Below, one piece after another: positions 25,794-35,832 of a stretch of 64,000 bases of DNA. The position numbers and the translations under genes were made by a program. A model generated the notes under the pieces. It worked only from the letters and a program-made list of their open reading frames with translations, searched no databases and had not been told where the DNA came from. The stretch is from Psychrobacter okhotskensis. Its GTDB lineage: Bacteria; Pseudomonadota; Gammaproteobacteria; Pseudomonadales; Moraxellaceae. The stretch lies in NCBI RefSeq assembly GCF_013248965.1, contig NZ_JABRVQ010000002.1, positions 153,511-217,510 of the forward strand. The letters run 5' to 3'. Every line of letters starts with the position of its first letter. Position 1 is the stretch's first letter.

Positions 25794-26228
25794 ATGAATA
25801 ATCAATCGATATTATCTATAGCTTCTGTGATAGCAAAGACCGTCTCAAAAATCGGTTTTGCAGGACTGATAACGTCTGTTGCCATGCTGTCTCAAGCGAC
25901 CAATGCTGCACCCAATCCAGCAACCACTATCCCATTGGATATGTCTGGCATGAATATCACCAAGCACGAGATTGCCGTGATGCAAGTATTGTCTGAGATT
26001 TGCCCGCCGATGCTAAATGGTAAACAGAAACAGCGTTTTTATAAGTCTTATACGGTACAGCTGCATGAATTGATGCCATCGTTAGAAGACCCAAAAGCGG
26101 CGATTCAATATCTATCAACACAGCAAGACTATCGCCAGATATTACAAGGCATCCGTAGCTGGACCATGGGCTTCTCTAAACAAGAAAATAAAGCCTTGTG
26201 CGAAGATTTGGCGAACGCTGAATATTAA
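25794..26228 (+). CDS. Small secreted protein of unknown function
   Basis: 144 aa, not recognised with confidence. An N-terminal signal peptide is visible (hydrophobic residues 21-34, likely cleavage after ATNA near residue 38). The mature ~105 residues are mostly helical, with two Cys residues (EICPPM and KALCEDL) that could form a disulfide in the periplasm. There is no membrane segment beyond the signal. It is flanked by non-coding DNA on both sides, so it is probably monocistronic. It resembles short secreted proteins conserved in Moraxellaceae, which is an impression and not a match. Confidence 0.7.
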   Translation: MNNQSILSIASVIAKTVSKIGFAGLITSVAMLSQATNAAPNPATTIPLDMSGMNITKHEIAVMQVLSEICPPMLNGKQKQRFYKSYTVQLHELMPSLEDPKAAIQYLSTQQDYRQILQGIRSWTMGFSKQENKALCEDLANAEY

Positions 26229-26786
26229 TGGATAATTAATAGATGCTTTCGTTGTATGACAAAAGTAGAACTTTTGCTAAGTCTAGAAATATTACTCTGT
26301 ACAATCCTTTCTATTATTCACTTGGACATTAACAGCAATAAATAATGATAAAAAATATAGATATTGCTGCCTTTGCCTTATTGAGTTAAGCAAATAGAAC
26401 GCTAGCGCGACGAGCTTTATAAGTGAGCTTATCGCGTCTAGAAAAAGCTTGCTGTCACCCCACTGCTCCATTGCAGTTGGTGCGGCAAGCTTTTTTGTGG
26501 CAAGTAAAAAAACATGCATAAATCTCAATATACCTAAAAGCCTTTTAAGTATTGCCTGCCTTTTTCAGTTGCGTCCTATTTTTTTTATTTATCGATTCCC
26601 CATCGGTTGGCATTTTGCTAAGATAAGGCGTTAATTTTATGTCCGTCGCTCAGGCCTCGTTTTCCTCACACATTGGCTCTTTTAAAACCTTATGTTTGAG
26701 ACATAGGGTTTGAAATAACGTATGAGGTTTAGTACTAGCCATGATGCGATAGATACATTTGGTTCCATGATGCGGTGTAACAATCT
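26229..26786. other. 558-bp gap with strong RNA structure upstream of dacC
   Basis: No protein gene is supported. It contains two consecutive hairpins at 26402-26495 (listed separately) and a 10-bp stem AACCTTATGT/ACATAGGGTT at 26686-26710 just before dacC, perhaps a leader structure. The rest is AT-rich. Confidence 0.45.
26402..26495 (+). ncRNA. Candidate structured small RNA or composite terminator
   Basis: Two adjacent stem-loops. The first spans 26402-26441 (CTAGCGCGACGAGCTT pairing imperfectly with TGAGCTTATCGCGTCTAG). The second, 26442-26495, has an outer stem AAAAAGCTTGC/GCAAGCTTTTT, an inner stem CACCCCACTGC/GCAGTTGGTG, and ends in six T residues. A weak promoter-like TTGGAC (near 26321) lies about 80 bp upstream. 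This could be an intrinsic terminator for the upstream gene or the 3' end of a short RNA. No known RNA family is recognised. Confidence 0.35.
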
Positions 26787-27953
26787 ATGACAGTAAAGCG
26801 TGTAAAAAAACAGCTGGTGCAGCTGGTCGTTGGTATGAGTATTTCTATAAGTGCGGTGATGGCGAGCGCTGCCATTCAGCCACCTGAGATGGAAAATACA
26901 GCCTATGTGCTAATGGACTACAATACTGGTGAAATATTGGCACAAAAAAATGCCAAACAAGCTCTCCCACCAGCGTCTTTGACGAAAATGATGACCAGTT
27001 ACATCATTGAGCAGCGCTTAGGGTCAGGTGATCTTAAAGAAGACGAACAAGTATTGATGAGTCAAAATGCTTGGTGCCGTGGTAGTAGCAGTCAATCTTG
27101 TATGTATGTGCCAGTGAACCAAAAGGCCAGCGTTATTGATATGCTGCGCGGTATTATCATTCAATCAGGTAATGATGCCTCAAAAGCCATGGCGGAGCAT
27201 ATTGCTGGTAGCGAAGATTCATTTGCCATCCTAATGAATGAGCAAGCAGAAAAGCTGGGTATGGAGAATACCCACTTCGTCAACTCTACGGGTATGCCTG
27301 ACGAAGGTCATGAAGCCTCGGCGTTGGATTTGGCCAAACTAGCCCGTGCTATTATCAAAAACAGCGGTGACTATTATGGTATTTATGCCGAAAAAGAGTT
27401 TACCTACAATGGTATTACCCAAGGTAACCGTAATGCCCTACTCGCCACTGACTCTACCGTTGATGGCCTAAAAACAGGTCATACTGATGCCGCTGGCTAT
27501 TGCTTGGTTGCGTCAAGTAACCGTGAAGGCATGCGTCTAATCTCTGTCATCATGGGTACCGAAAGCCAGCAAGCGCGTGCCGATCAGTCACGTGAGCTAC
27601 TCAACTGGGGCTTTGGCCACTTCACGACCGTAACCAAGGCACCGGCTGGCCAGTTCGTGAGCAAAATCCCTGTATGGTTCGGGGAAGCAGAGGAAGTAGA
27701 GCTGACTACAGGTGATAATCTGCAAATTCTAACCAGTAAAACGCAGAAGAACAAAATCACGACCGTAGTTGATATCCCTGAAAGCTTAGAAGCGCCTATC
27801 AAAAAAGGTCAAGAAGTTGGCAAAATGATGGCAGTCATCGATGGTAAGGCAGTCGCATCAGTGCCTATCATAGCGACCAATGATGTCGAGCAATCAGGCT
27901 TTATGAGTCGTATGTGGCAACATGCCGTACGCTGGGTACAAAACTTATTTTAA
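26787..27953 (+). CDS. dacC: D-alanyl-D-alanine carboxypeptidase (PBP5/6 family)
   Basis: Trims the terminal D-Ala from peptidoglycan pentapeptides in the periplasm. It is 388 aa with a signal peptide (cleavage near residue 28, ASA). The three penicillin-binding motifs are present: SLTK (Ser64-Lys67), SGN (127-129) and KTG (229-231). A C-terminal beta domain (PBP5_C) and an amphipathic end (MSRMWQHAVRWVQNLF) anchor it to the outer face of the inner membrane. It is followed by a strong terminator. Naming it dacC rather than dacA is arbitrary. Confidence 0.93.
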   Translation: MTVKRVKKQLVQLVVGMSISISAVMASAAIQPPEMENTAYVLMDYNTGEILAQKNAKQALPPASLTKMMTSYIIEQRLGSGDLKEDEQVLMSQNAWCRGSSSQSCMYVPVNQKASVIDMLRGIIIQSGNDASKAMAEHIAGSEDSFAILMNEQAEKLGMENTHFVNSTGMPDEGHEASALDLAKLARAIIKNSGDYYGIYAEKEFTYNGITQGNRNALLATDSTVDGLKTGHTDAAGYCLVASSNREGMRLISVIMGTESQQARADQSRELLNWGFGHFTTVTKAPAGQFVSKIPVWFGEAEEVELTTGDNLQILTSKTQKNKITTVVDIPESLEAPIKKGQEVGKMMAVIDGKAVASVPIIATNDVEQSGFMSRMWQHAVRWVQNLF

Positions 27954-28009
27954 AGTAAGGCTATTTAGTCATCGCACAAATACTTTTTAAGAGCATGAGT
28001 GAATAAAAA

Positions 28010-28039
28010 AGACGCCTCCAATTTGGGCGTCTTTTTTTG
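28010..28039 (+). terminator. Terminator of dacC
   Basis: A stem AGACGCC/GGCGTCT (28010-28016 with 28026-28032) with flanking A- and T-runs that extend the pairing, 50 bp after the dacC stop. It may also serve the convergent kinase gene. Confidence 0.85.
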
Positions 28040-28145
28040 TTTCTATACTGAGTTATAGCTATACTAATTGATACTTATATCTATTGCTTTTAAAGCAATT
28101 AAGCTCAAAGTGAATACTTTTGAAGTAAGCCACTTTTGAGATAAG

Positions 28146-30113
28146 CTATGCCCATATTAGCCAACTTTTCAGTAGATTACTTAAGGCTTTATCTTCATAA
28201 GCTGCGCTATAACAGTAATCGATACCAGCCGCTTTTAAGCCATGCTCAAAGCTGTCTAAGTATTGCGCTTGATGCGGCGCGTACCAGTAGACCAATAGCG
28301 CGCGGTTCTCACTCTCGTAGCTTTCAAACTGGCGAATACGCTTGGCGATAACTTCAGCGATGCCTGCGGACACATCTTCTGCAAACATCACCATATCGAC
28401 TTTCTTCGTATGCAGTGCTTCGATCACAAGATGTTCATGCTGGTGACAGATGACTGTCGCCCCTAAACGCTCAAGCTCATCTACCAAAACTCCCGTTTCA
28501 TGATCATAGTAGTAAACTACGTCCAATCCAGCCAATAGTTTTTGCTGACGAACGTGGGTTTTTTTGGGTAGAGGAATGGTGAGTATAAACTGCGTACCGA
28601 CGCCTAGAGCGCTTTCAACTTCGATAGTTGCACTCATCAGCTGAGCGATTTGTTTGACCACCGGCAAGCCGATACCTGTCCCTTCGTACTGCCGAGTTTG
28701 TGAGGAATCTATCTGAAAAAATGGATTAAAAATATCATCGATATAATCGCTCTCGATACCAATCCCCGTATCTTTGATAGTAATTTGCCAGCGGTTACTA
28801 TTGTCAAAATGGGTCAATTGCGAGCTGATACTCACTTGTCCCACTGGTGTAAACTTAATTGCATTGCTCAGGAGTATTGATAATATCTGTTTTATTTTGC
28901 TCGCATCGCCTTCGAGCGTATAGTCTATATGGTAAATATGACTGACTAACGCCAAGCCTTTTTGTTTAGCAGCACACTCAACATCCGCTAACAGATCAGC
29001 GATTAACTGTAAGGGGTTAAATTCACTAAAATGTAGGCTAAATTGACCCTTTTGTATTTGATTCAATTGAATGATTTGGTCAAGCGACAATACCAATTTT
29101 TCACTGCCATTACGGATGATATCAACCGCATCTTTTTGCTCATTATTTAAGCGCTCATCATCTAATAGATGCAAGCCGCCAACAATCGCATTCAATGATG
29201 TTTTTAATTCGTGAGTGATCATACTTTGAAAGTTATGCAACTGCACATCTAAAGACAAGTCCTTATGGTGTAGCTGCTGCTCAAAGACGGCAAGGGCTTC
29301 GTAGTCTTGTTTGGCCGCTTGTAGGCGATCAAACAAAGTTATAAAGGTCTGTTTGATTTGCACCAGTTCTTGAAACTCAAACTGCTGCGGGATCACTGGC
29401 AGCTGTTCAAGCTCTGGGTTCTTACTAACGATCTCACACACCTCGGTTAGCGCTGCGATGTCTTTGACAGGCCAGCTGAGCTTACGCAGAATGTATAGCG
29501 CCCAAATAATAGCGAGCATGGTAGTGATAAGCCATAACAACAGGTTGCTACGAAACCAATTGGCCCGCAACTTATCTACATCTAAAGTGATATTAATATA
29601 GCCAACCAAGGCACTATTATCGGTTAAGGCTTCAGGGGCTGCCAGCTCAAGCGTGTTGTCTGATAAAAGCGTGTTTGGTTGCTGAGTGGCGTTTATCGTT
29701 GCAGCACTATCGTCAACGATATCATCACTGATGACTGGATAATTAAAGCTGACCGTACTGGCAAACAAAGCGTTTTGCCAGTCATCGTTTGACTGATAGG
29801 CGGTGAACCTATCTATATCAGCAATAGGCTGCGGCGTTGAATAAAATAGGATGCTTTGGATATTTGGTTCTGCCGCCAACAGAATGCTGACTTGCTTGGC
29901 AACAGTGTCGGCACCATCTACTGTCGACGCACTGCTTGTCAGTAAGGCGGCCAATTGCTGAATATGACGATGCTTCTGTTGATAATGATGCACCAAACCG
30001 TAAATAAAAGACAATAAAATACCAGCCAATACAGCCAAAATGATGGCTTGCACGACCGAGCGCCAGATAAGCTTAGGAAGGGTTTGCAGCGGTTGGTTGT
30101 TCATGTCACTCAA
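28146..30113 (-). CDS. Membrane sensor histidine kinase with degenerate C-terminal receiver-like domain
   Basis: 655 aa. Two membrane helices (about 19-41 and 190-208) frame a periplasmic sensor of ~150 residues. HisKA follows with phosphoacceptor His301 (MITHELKTSLNAIVGG), then HATPase_c with N-box LSNAIKFTP (Asn417), DTGIGI (448-453) and GTGIGLPVV (478-486). After residue ~525 a receiver-sized domain begins, but the expected phospho-Asp segment reads VDMVMFAEDV with no Asp at the usual place, and the conserved Lys near the end is replaced (YCYSAAY). There is no Hpt domain and no response-regulator gene nearby, so it is an orphan. It resembles BarA/GacS-type hybrids in layout, with the relay apparently lost. 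Signal and partner are unknown. Confidence 0.85.
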   Translation of the reverse strand: MSDMNNQPLQTLPKLIWRSVVQAIILAVLAGILLSFIYGLVHHYQQKHRHIQQLAALLTSSASTVDGADTVAKQVSILLAAEPNIQSILFYSTPQPIADIDRFTAYQSNDDWQNALFASTVSFNYPVISDDIVDDSAATINATQQPNTLLSDNTLELAAPEALTDNSALVGYINITLDVDKLRANWFRSNLLLWLITTMLAIIWALYILRKLSWPVKDIAALTEVCEIVSKNPELEQLPVIPQQFEFQELVQIKQTFITLFDRLQAAKQDYEALAVFEQQLHHKDLSLDVQLHNFQSMITHELKTSLNAIVGGLHLLDDERLNNEQKDAVDIIRNGSEKLVLSLDQIIQLNQIQKGQFSLHFSEFNPLQLIADLLADVECAAKQKGLALVSHIYHIDYTLEGDASKIKQILSILLSNAIKFTPVGQVSISSQLTHFDNSNRWQITIKDTGIGIESDYIDDIFNPFFQIDSSQTRQYEGTGIGLPVVKQIAQLMSATIEVESALGVGTQFILTIPLPKKTHVRQQKLLAGLDVVYYYDHETGVLVDELERLGATVICHQHEHLVIEALHTKKVDMVMFAEDVSAGIAEVIAKRIRQFESYESENRALLVYWYAPHQAQYLDSFEHGLKAAGIDYCYSAAYEDKALSNLLKSWLIWA

Positions 30114-30272
30114 CTGAGTTAAGACGACTGTTTATTTATACTACAGGTATTTGTAAGATATGGTAAGAGCAACATGCACATACTGTGTTGCAGCCTTGTT
30201 ATAACAAAGCTGCAGTGAGTCTATATTCATAAATAAACTTATAAACATTTAAAGGCAGGTAAAACCGTTGTT

Positions 30273-31694
30273 TTAACGCGGTTTTTTATCTTTTGTGGTG
30301 AACTTCTGCGTTCGATTACGCTCACGTTGACGTAACTGTTGCGCTTTTGCTTTGGTTGGCGTATCACTTTTATTAGCGTAAGGATTTTCGTTGAGCTTAA
30401 AGACCACATTAAGCGGCGTACCTTCGAGCTTAAACACCTGACGGAATTGGTTTTCTAGATAACGCTGATAGCTCTTAGGGAGCGAGCCAGTTTGGTTACC
30501 ATGAATGACAATCACGGGTGGATTGTGGCCACCGATATGCGCATAGCGTAACTTGATACGGCGACCAGCGACCGTCGGTGGTGGATTGGCAGTCACGGCA
30601 TCTTGTAAAATCTGAGTCAAACGGTTGGTCGACACTTCAAACATAGAGGACTGATAAGCACGCAGGATAGATGGATATAAATTACCCACGCCAGTGCCAT
30701 GTAATGCTGAGATTAGATGCACTTTTACATACGGAATAAAATTAAAGCGGCGATCCATCTCAATTTTGATATAGTCTCTTTGATCTTGAGTCAGACCGTC
30801 CCACTTATTGATTGCTACGACTAAAGCACGACCGGCATCAAGGGCGTAACCAATCATATGCAAATCTTGATCGACGATTCCTTCATGAGCATCAATGACA
30901 ATAACCGTGACGTTGGAGTCTTCAATGGCTTGCAAGGTTTTGATAACTGAAAATTTCTCTACTTTTTCATCGATTTTACCACGACGACGGACACCAGCCG
31001 TATCAATCAATACGTAGTCTTTGCCATCGCGCTTATAAGGGATATAAATACTGTCACGCGTGGTGCCAGGCATATCGAACACCACAACGCGGTCTTCACC
31101 CAATAGACGGTTCACCAAGGTGGATTTTCCCACGTTTGGACGACCGATAATGGCAAGCTTTAAACCTCTCGGCTCTACCACTGCATCTTGTTCAGGCATA
31201 TCAGCAGTCAGAATTTCGAGCAAGTTACCGATACCGCGACCATGGCTGGCTGCCATCGGATACGGCTCGCCCAACCCTAAAGCATAAAATTCTGCAGGGG
31301 CAGAGTCATGGACACCATCGACTTTGTTGGCAACCACATAGACCGGCTTGCCAAGGGTGTGCAAGAACTTACCGATTTCGGCATCAGCGCCAATCATCCC
31401 AGCCCGTGCATCAACCACAAACACAATGATATCCGCTTCGTGAATGGCAGTATGCGACTGTTCAGACATGTAGTCATCGATGTTGCCGCTGCCATCATCC
31501 GCTTCACCAATACCGCCCGTATCGACGACGATAAAGGCTTTGCCTTCATATACCGCATCGCCGTATTGACGGTCACGAGTCAATCCTGACAAATCAGCAA
31601 CCAGTGCCTGCCGACTTTTAGTGAACTGATTAAATAAGGTAGATTTACCGACGTTTGGACGACCAATTAAGGCGACCACAGGCTTGATACTCAT
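30273..31694 (-). CDS. der: Ribosome biogenesis GTPase Der (EngA)
   Basis: An essential double-GTPase needed for 50S subunit assembly. Seen: the first G domain with GRPNVGKST (11-19) and DTGGIGE, and the second with [25 protein letters not shown] and NKWD. A C-terminal KH-like domain ends in a Lys/Arg-rich tail. It is 473 aa, typical for the family. It is the last gene of the hisS-yfgM-bamB-der block, 522 bp from bamB with a type B element between them. Confidence 0.98.
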   Translation of the reverse strand: MSIKPVVALIGRPNVGKSTLFNQFTKSRQALVADLSGLTRDRQYGDAVYEGKAFIVVDTGGIGEADDGSGNIDDYMSEQSHTAIHEADIIVFVVDARAGMIGADAEIGKFLHTLGKPVYVVANKVDGVHDSAPAEFYALGLGEPYPMAASHGRGIGNLLEILTADMPEQDAVVEPRGLKLAIIGRPNVGKSTLVNRLLGEDRVVVFDMPGTTRDSIYIPYKRDGKDYVLIDTAGVRRRGKIDEKVEKFSVIKTLQAIEDSNVTVIVIDAHEGIVDQDLHMIGYALDAGRALVVAINKWDGLTQDQRDYIKIEMDRRFNFIPYVKVHLISALHGTGVGNLYPSILRAYQSSMFEVSTNRLTQILQDAVTANPPPTVAGRRIKLRYAHIGGHNPPVIVIHGNQTGSLPKSYQRYLENQFRQVFKLEGTPLNVVFKLNENPYANKSDTPTKAKAQQLRQRERNRTQKFTTKDKKPR

Positions 31695-32216
31695 GGGTTA
31701 CTCTCAGTGAAGGGCACAATGACGGACAAGACAGTTACTCGCTTAATAATACGAGTAAACATGCTGTGCTTGAACGTAAACTAAAATGAATGATAAATAT
31801 AAAACGATATAGTCAATCCTCTATAAATTAGATACGGTGTCAGTCTCGTTTAGTCTACTATTTGTAGTACTTTCACTCGCCTTCCTTGTCTCTAAATTAT
31901 ATTAAACCGACTATAGCAATAAAAAGGTATTATTTACTATTTTGCAATAAATAGATGGTATGCCTAGAGACAGCATTATTTATGAATACTGTCTCCAGAT
32001 ACCATACATAGGCATTACCTACCGCTATTATATAGAGATAATGCCGACAGCGCATCGGTCGCATAGAGTACGCGAAACCCTGTCGTTAAACAAGCCATTT
32101 ACACAAGGCATGAAACGCTGACAAAGCAGCGTTTATATCTCTTAGCATCGACATTAAACAGTACGATTAGTCATAGGCTTAAAAAAACCATTGATAAAGC
32201 GCCTGTTCATCAAGTC
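31695..32216. other. Gap between bamB and der with a repeat element and a large hairpin
   Basis: No gene. It contains the type B element (31808-31915) and a two-part stem-loop at 31956-32004: TGGTAT/ATACCA outside and GAGACAG/CTGTCTC inside around a 15-nt loop. The distance is long for genes that usually sit close together, so der probably has its own promoter here. Confidence 0.5.
31808..31915. repeat. Miniature element, type B copy 2
   Basis: A 108-bp element with ends TATAGTCAATCCTCTATAA and AAACCGACTATA, closely matching 10722-10829. The first 12 bases (TATAGTCAATCC) differ from the IS630-type terminus at 63437 (TATAGTCAACCC) at one position. Confidence 0.78.
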
Positions 32217-33425
32217 TTAGCGAGCTAATTGCCAGATAGCAACTTGGCCTGAGGTACTTTGGGTCAGCAAGCGGCTACCTTGAGCTTGCAAGTTGGTAAG
32301 CGCGCCTTTGGTCTCTACACGGCTGACGATTTTTCCGCTAGCAGGGTCAAATAAATGCACAACCCCATCATAATCACCCACTGCAATATAGTTCCCAATC
32401 ATGACAGGGTTGGTTAAGTGGCGATAAGCCAGCTCTTCACTTTCCCATAGCATCTCACCATTGCTACGATCATAAGCGACTACTTTTCCGTCTAAGCTGG
32501 TGGCAATGACTTGCTGATTGTTTACCGCTAGCGCTTTTAGGCTGGCAAGATCATTGACAAACATCACTTGACGTGACGCCAAGTCAATCCCTAGTAGTTG
32601 CCCACTATAGCTGATAGCAAACAGCTGATTATTATTGACGACAGGCTTGCCGTCAACATCGCTCATACGCTCAACTTCACTACTGCCCGCGCCCACGCCC
32701 ACACGTCTTGACCACTGCGGTAGACCGCTATCGGTGGTCACTGCATGCAAACGTCCATCAGCCGTTGCCAATAATGCTGTTTTTTCATCTAACAACGTCG
32801 GTGCCGCACTACCGCGCACACTGATAGCAGGTACTTGAGTGGCGAACTGCCATACCGACTGACCAGTCTGTAGTGATAAGCCGTGCAAGAAGCCATCATT
32901 GGCCGACAAAATCACCCGATTATTACTAATAAGCGCTGGTGACAGTACCGAACCTGATAACTGTTGCTGCCAGCGTTTTGCGCCAGTCGCACTATCAAAA
33001 GCCATGACTCGCCCGCTACGTGTACTGACAATCGCAGTTTGGCTCAAGGCATCTATTGCCACGCCGCCTGTGATTTGATCACCGACATTGAGCGACCATG
33101 ACTCTTGACCAGCGCTATTAAAGCCGGTCAAATCACCACCGCGTGATGCCGTTACTATTTGACCATTGGCATATCCGACCTGTAAATCTAATGGGTCTTT
33201 TTTGCTGGCTTTTCTGTTACCGACATCAGTGCTAAATACAGGCTGTAGCACGCTAATAGGCTGAGCAATTTGCACCAGTTTTACAGGATCGTTAACGACA
33301 GGTTTGATACCGCGATTACAGCCAACGACAGCCGTTGCCAGTGCTGCGATGACAGCCACGTGCATGACAGTCGTCTTGATGGTCTTAGCCTTTAACGTGT
33401 TGCTAGAGCGAATAGATTGAGTCAT
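32217..33425 (-). CDS. bamB: Outer membrane protein assembly factor BamB
   Basis: An outer-membrane lipoprotein of the BAM complex that helps insert beta-barrel proteins. It is 402 aa, with lipobox VVGC (Cys36) and a PQQ/WD-like eight-bladed propeller: repeated GxVxAxDxxxGxxxW units such as GRVMAFDSATGAKRW, GFLHGLSLQTGQSVW and GKVVAYDRSNGEMLW. It sits between yfgM and der, as in many gammaproteobacteria. Confidence 0.96.
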   Translation of the reverse strand: MTQSIRSSNTLKAKTIKTTVMHVAVIAALATAVVGCNRGIKPVVNDPVKLVQIAQPISVLQPVFSTDVGNRKASKKDPLDLQVGYANGQIVTASRGGDLTGFNSAGQESWSLNVGDQITGGVAIDALSQTAIVSTRSGRVMAFDSATGAKRWQQQLSGSVLSPALISNNRVILSANDGFLHGLSLQTGQSVWQFATQVPAISVRGSAAPTLLDEKTALLATADGRLHAVTTDSGLPQWSRRVGVGAGSSEVERMSDVDGKPVVNNNQLFAISYSGQLLGIDLASRQVMFVNDLASLKALAVNNQQVIATSLDGKVVAYDRSNGEMLWESEELAYRHLTNPVMIGNYIAVGDYDGVVHLFDPASGKIVSRVETKGALTNLQAQGSRLLTQSTSGQVAIWQLAR

Positions 33426-33611
33426 GATAGGTTCTCACTACAAATAAATTAATCATTAATAAATTAGCCATCAGTAAATAGGCAATTGAGCAGTAATAAA
33501 AAAGTTCGGTACATTCCCGCTACATTGGCACCGACTGTTAATACTGCTCTGCTGACTTACTGCGCTACTTAGTTTGTAGAACGGTTTGAGTTAAGATATA
33601 AATCATTAAAA

Positions 33612-34403
33612 CTAAGAGGGTTGCTCGGCGGTAGCGGTATTTTCCTCAATGACTAATGGCTGCTCAGCAGTAGTAGGCTCTTGCAGCAGGCCAGCTTGCG
33701 GCTCAATAGGCTCAGGCACGATACCCAAACTTTCCATCTTTAAAGCCAATACCGCACGCGTTTCTTGACGACTACGTAACAATTCCCAAGCATTGTTGTA
33801 AGACTTAATCGCTGAGTCTTTATTGTCTTGCACCAGATAAATATCACCCAGCAGCTCTTGCTGACTGGCTTCAAAGGAGCTTGGCATATCGTTATTGGCT
33901 TCGGCTAAGGCTGCATCTGCATCACCAGCCGCCAATAGCGTCTTAGCATAACGCAGACGCGTAATCGCAGTCAGACCCGCATCACCCAAATCGATTGCCA
34001 GCGCTTTTTCTAGCGTCTCACTTGCGCCTGTAAAGTCATCACCATCAACCTGTTGACGCGCTTTAATCATCAGCGCTTGCCACGCATAGACGGAGTCACC
34101 ATGCGTGCTGACCAAATCATCAATGTCTTTATTAAGCTGCGTACGGCTGTCTGATAGTGCTGCTTTTGCCTCTGCTTCTAAATCTGGATTTTGTGACGCC
34201 AGACTGACTTCTTCATTCAATCGCTGGATGTCCGCATAGTGATCGGCAGCAACCGTATCCACACGGGCATGATTGTCCTGCCAATATGTCCAGCCAAAAT
34301 AAGCGGCCAGTGCCAACAAAATCGCAGTGACAATATAGCTGCCGTATTGCTTTAACGCTTGCATTGAGTTGTCTGCATTCGGCGAATTGGGTGTCAGAGC
34401 CAT
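33612..34403 (-). CDS. yfgM: YfgM-like inner-membrane tetratricopeptide protein
   Basis: A 263-aa protein with one N-terminal membrane helix (about residues 20-38, ending YFGWTYWQDNHAR) and a TPR-like periplasmic domain. In E. coli YfgM works with PpiD and the SecYEG translocon as a periplasmic chaperone partner. The C-terminal ~40 residues are Glu/Pro-rich. Gene order hisS-yfgM-bamB supports the name. The start ATG lies 50 bp after the hisS stop. Confidence 0.9.
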   Translation of the reverse strand: MALTPNSPNADNSMQALKQYGSYIVTAILLALAAYFGWTYWQDNHARVDTVAADHYADIQRLNEEVSLASQNPDLEAEAKAALSDSRTQLNKDIDDLVSTHGDSVYAWQALMIKARQQVDGDDFTGASETLEKALAIDLGDAGLTAITRLRYAKTLLAAGDADAALAEANNDMPSSFEASQQELLGDIYLVQDNKDSAIKSYNNAWELLRSRQETRAVLALKMESLGIVPEPIEPQAGLLQEPTTAEQPLVIEENTATAEQPS

Positions 34404-34452
34404 AGGTAGTTACCTGATAAAATTGTTATTAAGTTGCTGATGCTAAAGCGGT

Positions 34453-35742
34453 TCAGTGACGAGAAAAGTGCTCTTTACTCGATAGCCAATCCTGCGCGAC
34501 CGTCTGTTGCTCACCTGTCTGCATGTCTTTGATGCTAATAGTCTGATCATCCAGCTCTTGCTGCGCAATAATAACCGTCAACGCAGCGCCCGATTTGTCC
34601 GCTTTTTTCATTTGCGCCTTTAGACTCGTCGCACTTGCCATTTTTACCCGCACATCTGGACGGCTATAACGCAAACGTTGTGCATAGCCAATACCCGCAC
34701 CATAAACATCGGGATGAGCCACGACAAAAACATCACAAGCTGGCACATCAGCAATCGGAGCGACAGCTTCCATGAGTAACAATAAACGCTCAAGTCCCAT
34801 GGCAAAACCAACCGCAGGCTCAGACTTCACCGGCTTGCTACTATCGCTACCGATTGATTTTAGCTGTCCAATCAAACCATCGTAGCGCCCACCGGCACAA
34901 ACGGTCGCTTGGCTACCAAGCTTGTCAGTGACCCACTCAAAGACGGTTTTGTTATAGTAATCAAGACCGCGTACTAGATGCGGGTTAATCTCAAAACTGA
35001 TGCCAAGGTCGGTCAAATAAGCTTGTACTTGTTCAAAATGCGCGACACTCTCTGCACCTAAAAAGTCAGCCAGCTTTGGTGCATCTGCCAATACTGCTTG
35101 GGTACTCGCCTCTTTACTGTCTAAAATACGCAGCGGATTGGTCGTCAAGCGGCGTTTGCTATCATCGTCTAGCTGCTCTTGTTTGTCCGTTAAATAAGTA
35201 ACCAGCGCCTCACGATAAGCATGGCGCTCATCCAGCTCGCCCAAGCTATTTAACTGCAAATGCATCTCATCTTTTAGACCCAGCTCTTGCCACATCAGAT
35301 GCGTCATAGCAATTAATTCAGCGTCGGCATCCGCTAGCGCACTGCCAAAGCTCTCGACACCCAATTGATGAAACTGGCGGTAGCGACCTTTTTGTGGACG
35401 CTCATAGCGGAACATCGGGCCGATATACCAAAGCTTAGGCGTATCACCACGCAGCAAATTGTGCTCAATCACTGCACGTACCGCCCCAGCTGTACCTTCA
35501 GGACGCAATGCTAAGGGCGTTGGTGGCTCGGACTTATCGGTAAAGCTATACATCTCTTTTTCGACGATGTCGGTTGCCCCGCCGATAGCACGGGCAAATA
35601 AGTCGGTTTGTTCTACGATAGGCAGGCGAATGTGTTCATAACCGTATCTACCCAATACATCAGCCAATATCGACTCTAAGTGCAGCCATTTTGCGGATTG
35701 GTCAGGCAAAATATCATTAAACCCTTTAATAGCTTTAATCAT
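34453..35742 (-). CDS. hisS: Histidine-tRNA ligase
   Basis: Charges tRNA-His. It is a class II synthetase of 429 aa. Seen: [15 protein letters not shown] at the N-terminus, motif 2 [24 protein letters not shown], the histidine-specific GRYDGLIG, motif 3 [13 protein letters not shown], and a C-terminal anticodon-binding domain. It lies 90 bp after ispG and 49 bp before yfgM. Confidence 0.98.
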   Translation of the reverse strand: MIKAIKGFNDILPDQSAKWLHLESILADVLGRYGYEHIRLPIVEQTDLFARAIGGATDIVEKEMYSFTDKSEPPTPLALRPEGTAGAVRAVIEHNLLRGDTPKLWYIGPMFRYERPQKGRYRQFHQLGVESFGSALADADAELIAMTHLMWQELGLKDEMHLQLNSLGELDERHAYREALVTYLTDKQEQLDDDSKRRLTTNPLRILDSKEASTQAVLADAPKLADFLGAESVAHFEQVQAYLTDLGISFEINPHLVRGLDYYNKTVFEWVTDKLGSQATVCAGGRYDGLIGQLKSIGSDSSKPVKSEPAVGFAMGLERLLLLMEAVAPIADVPACDVFVVAHPDVYGAGIGYAQRLRYSRPDVRVKMASATSLKAQMKKADKSGAALTVIIAQQELDDQTISIKDMQTGEQQTVAQDWLSSKEHFSRH

Positions 35743-35832
35743 GGTACGGTCGTATCCTTAAAAATTTTAACAAGTATTCTATTATTGTTGTCATGCTTTA
35801 ACGAACGCTACTGGAATCTGAATTATCCCAGC

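Noticed and set aside
26402..26495. SRP (4.5S) RNA, 6S RNA or tmRNA
   Set aside because: None of the conserved words of these RNAs are present; only generic hairpins are seen.
26292..26528. 78-codon minus-strand frame across the two hairpins
   Set aside because: It covers the strong hairpins and shows no conserved features; structure explains the region better.
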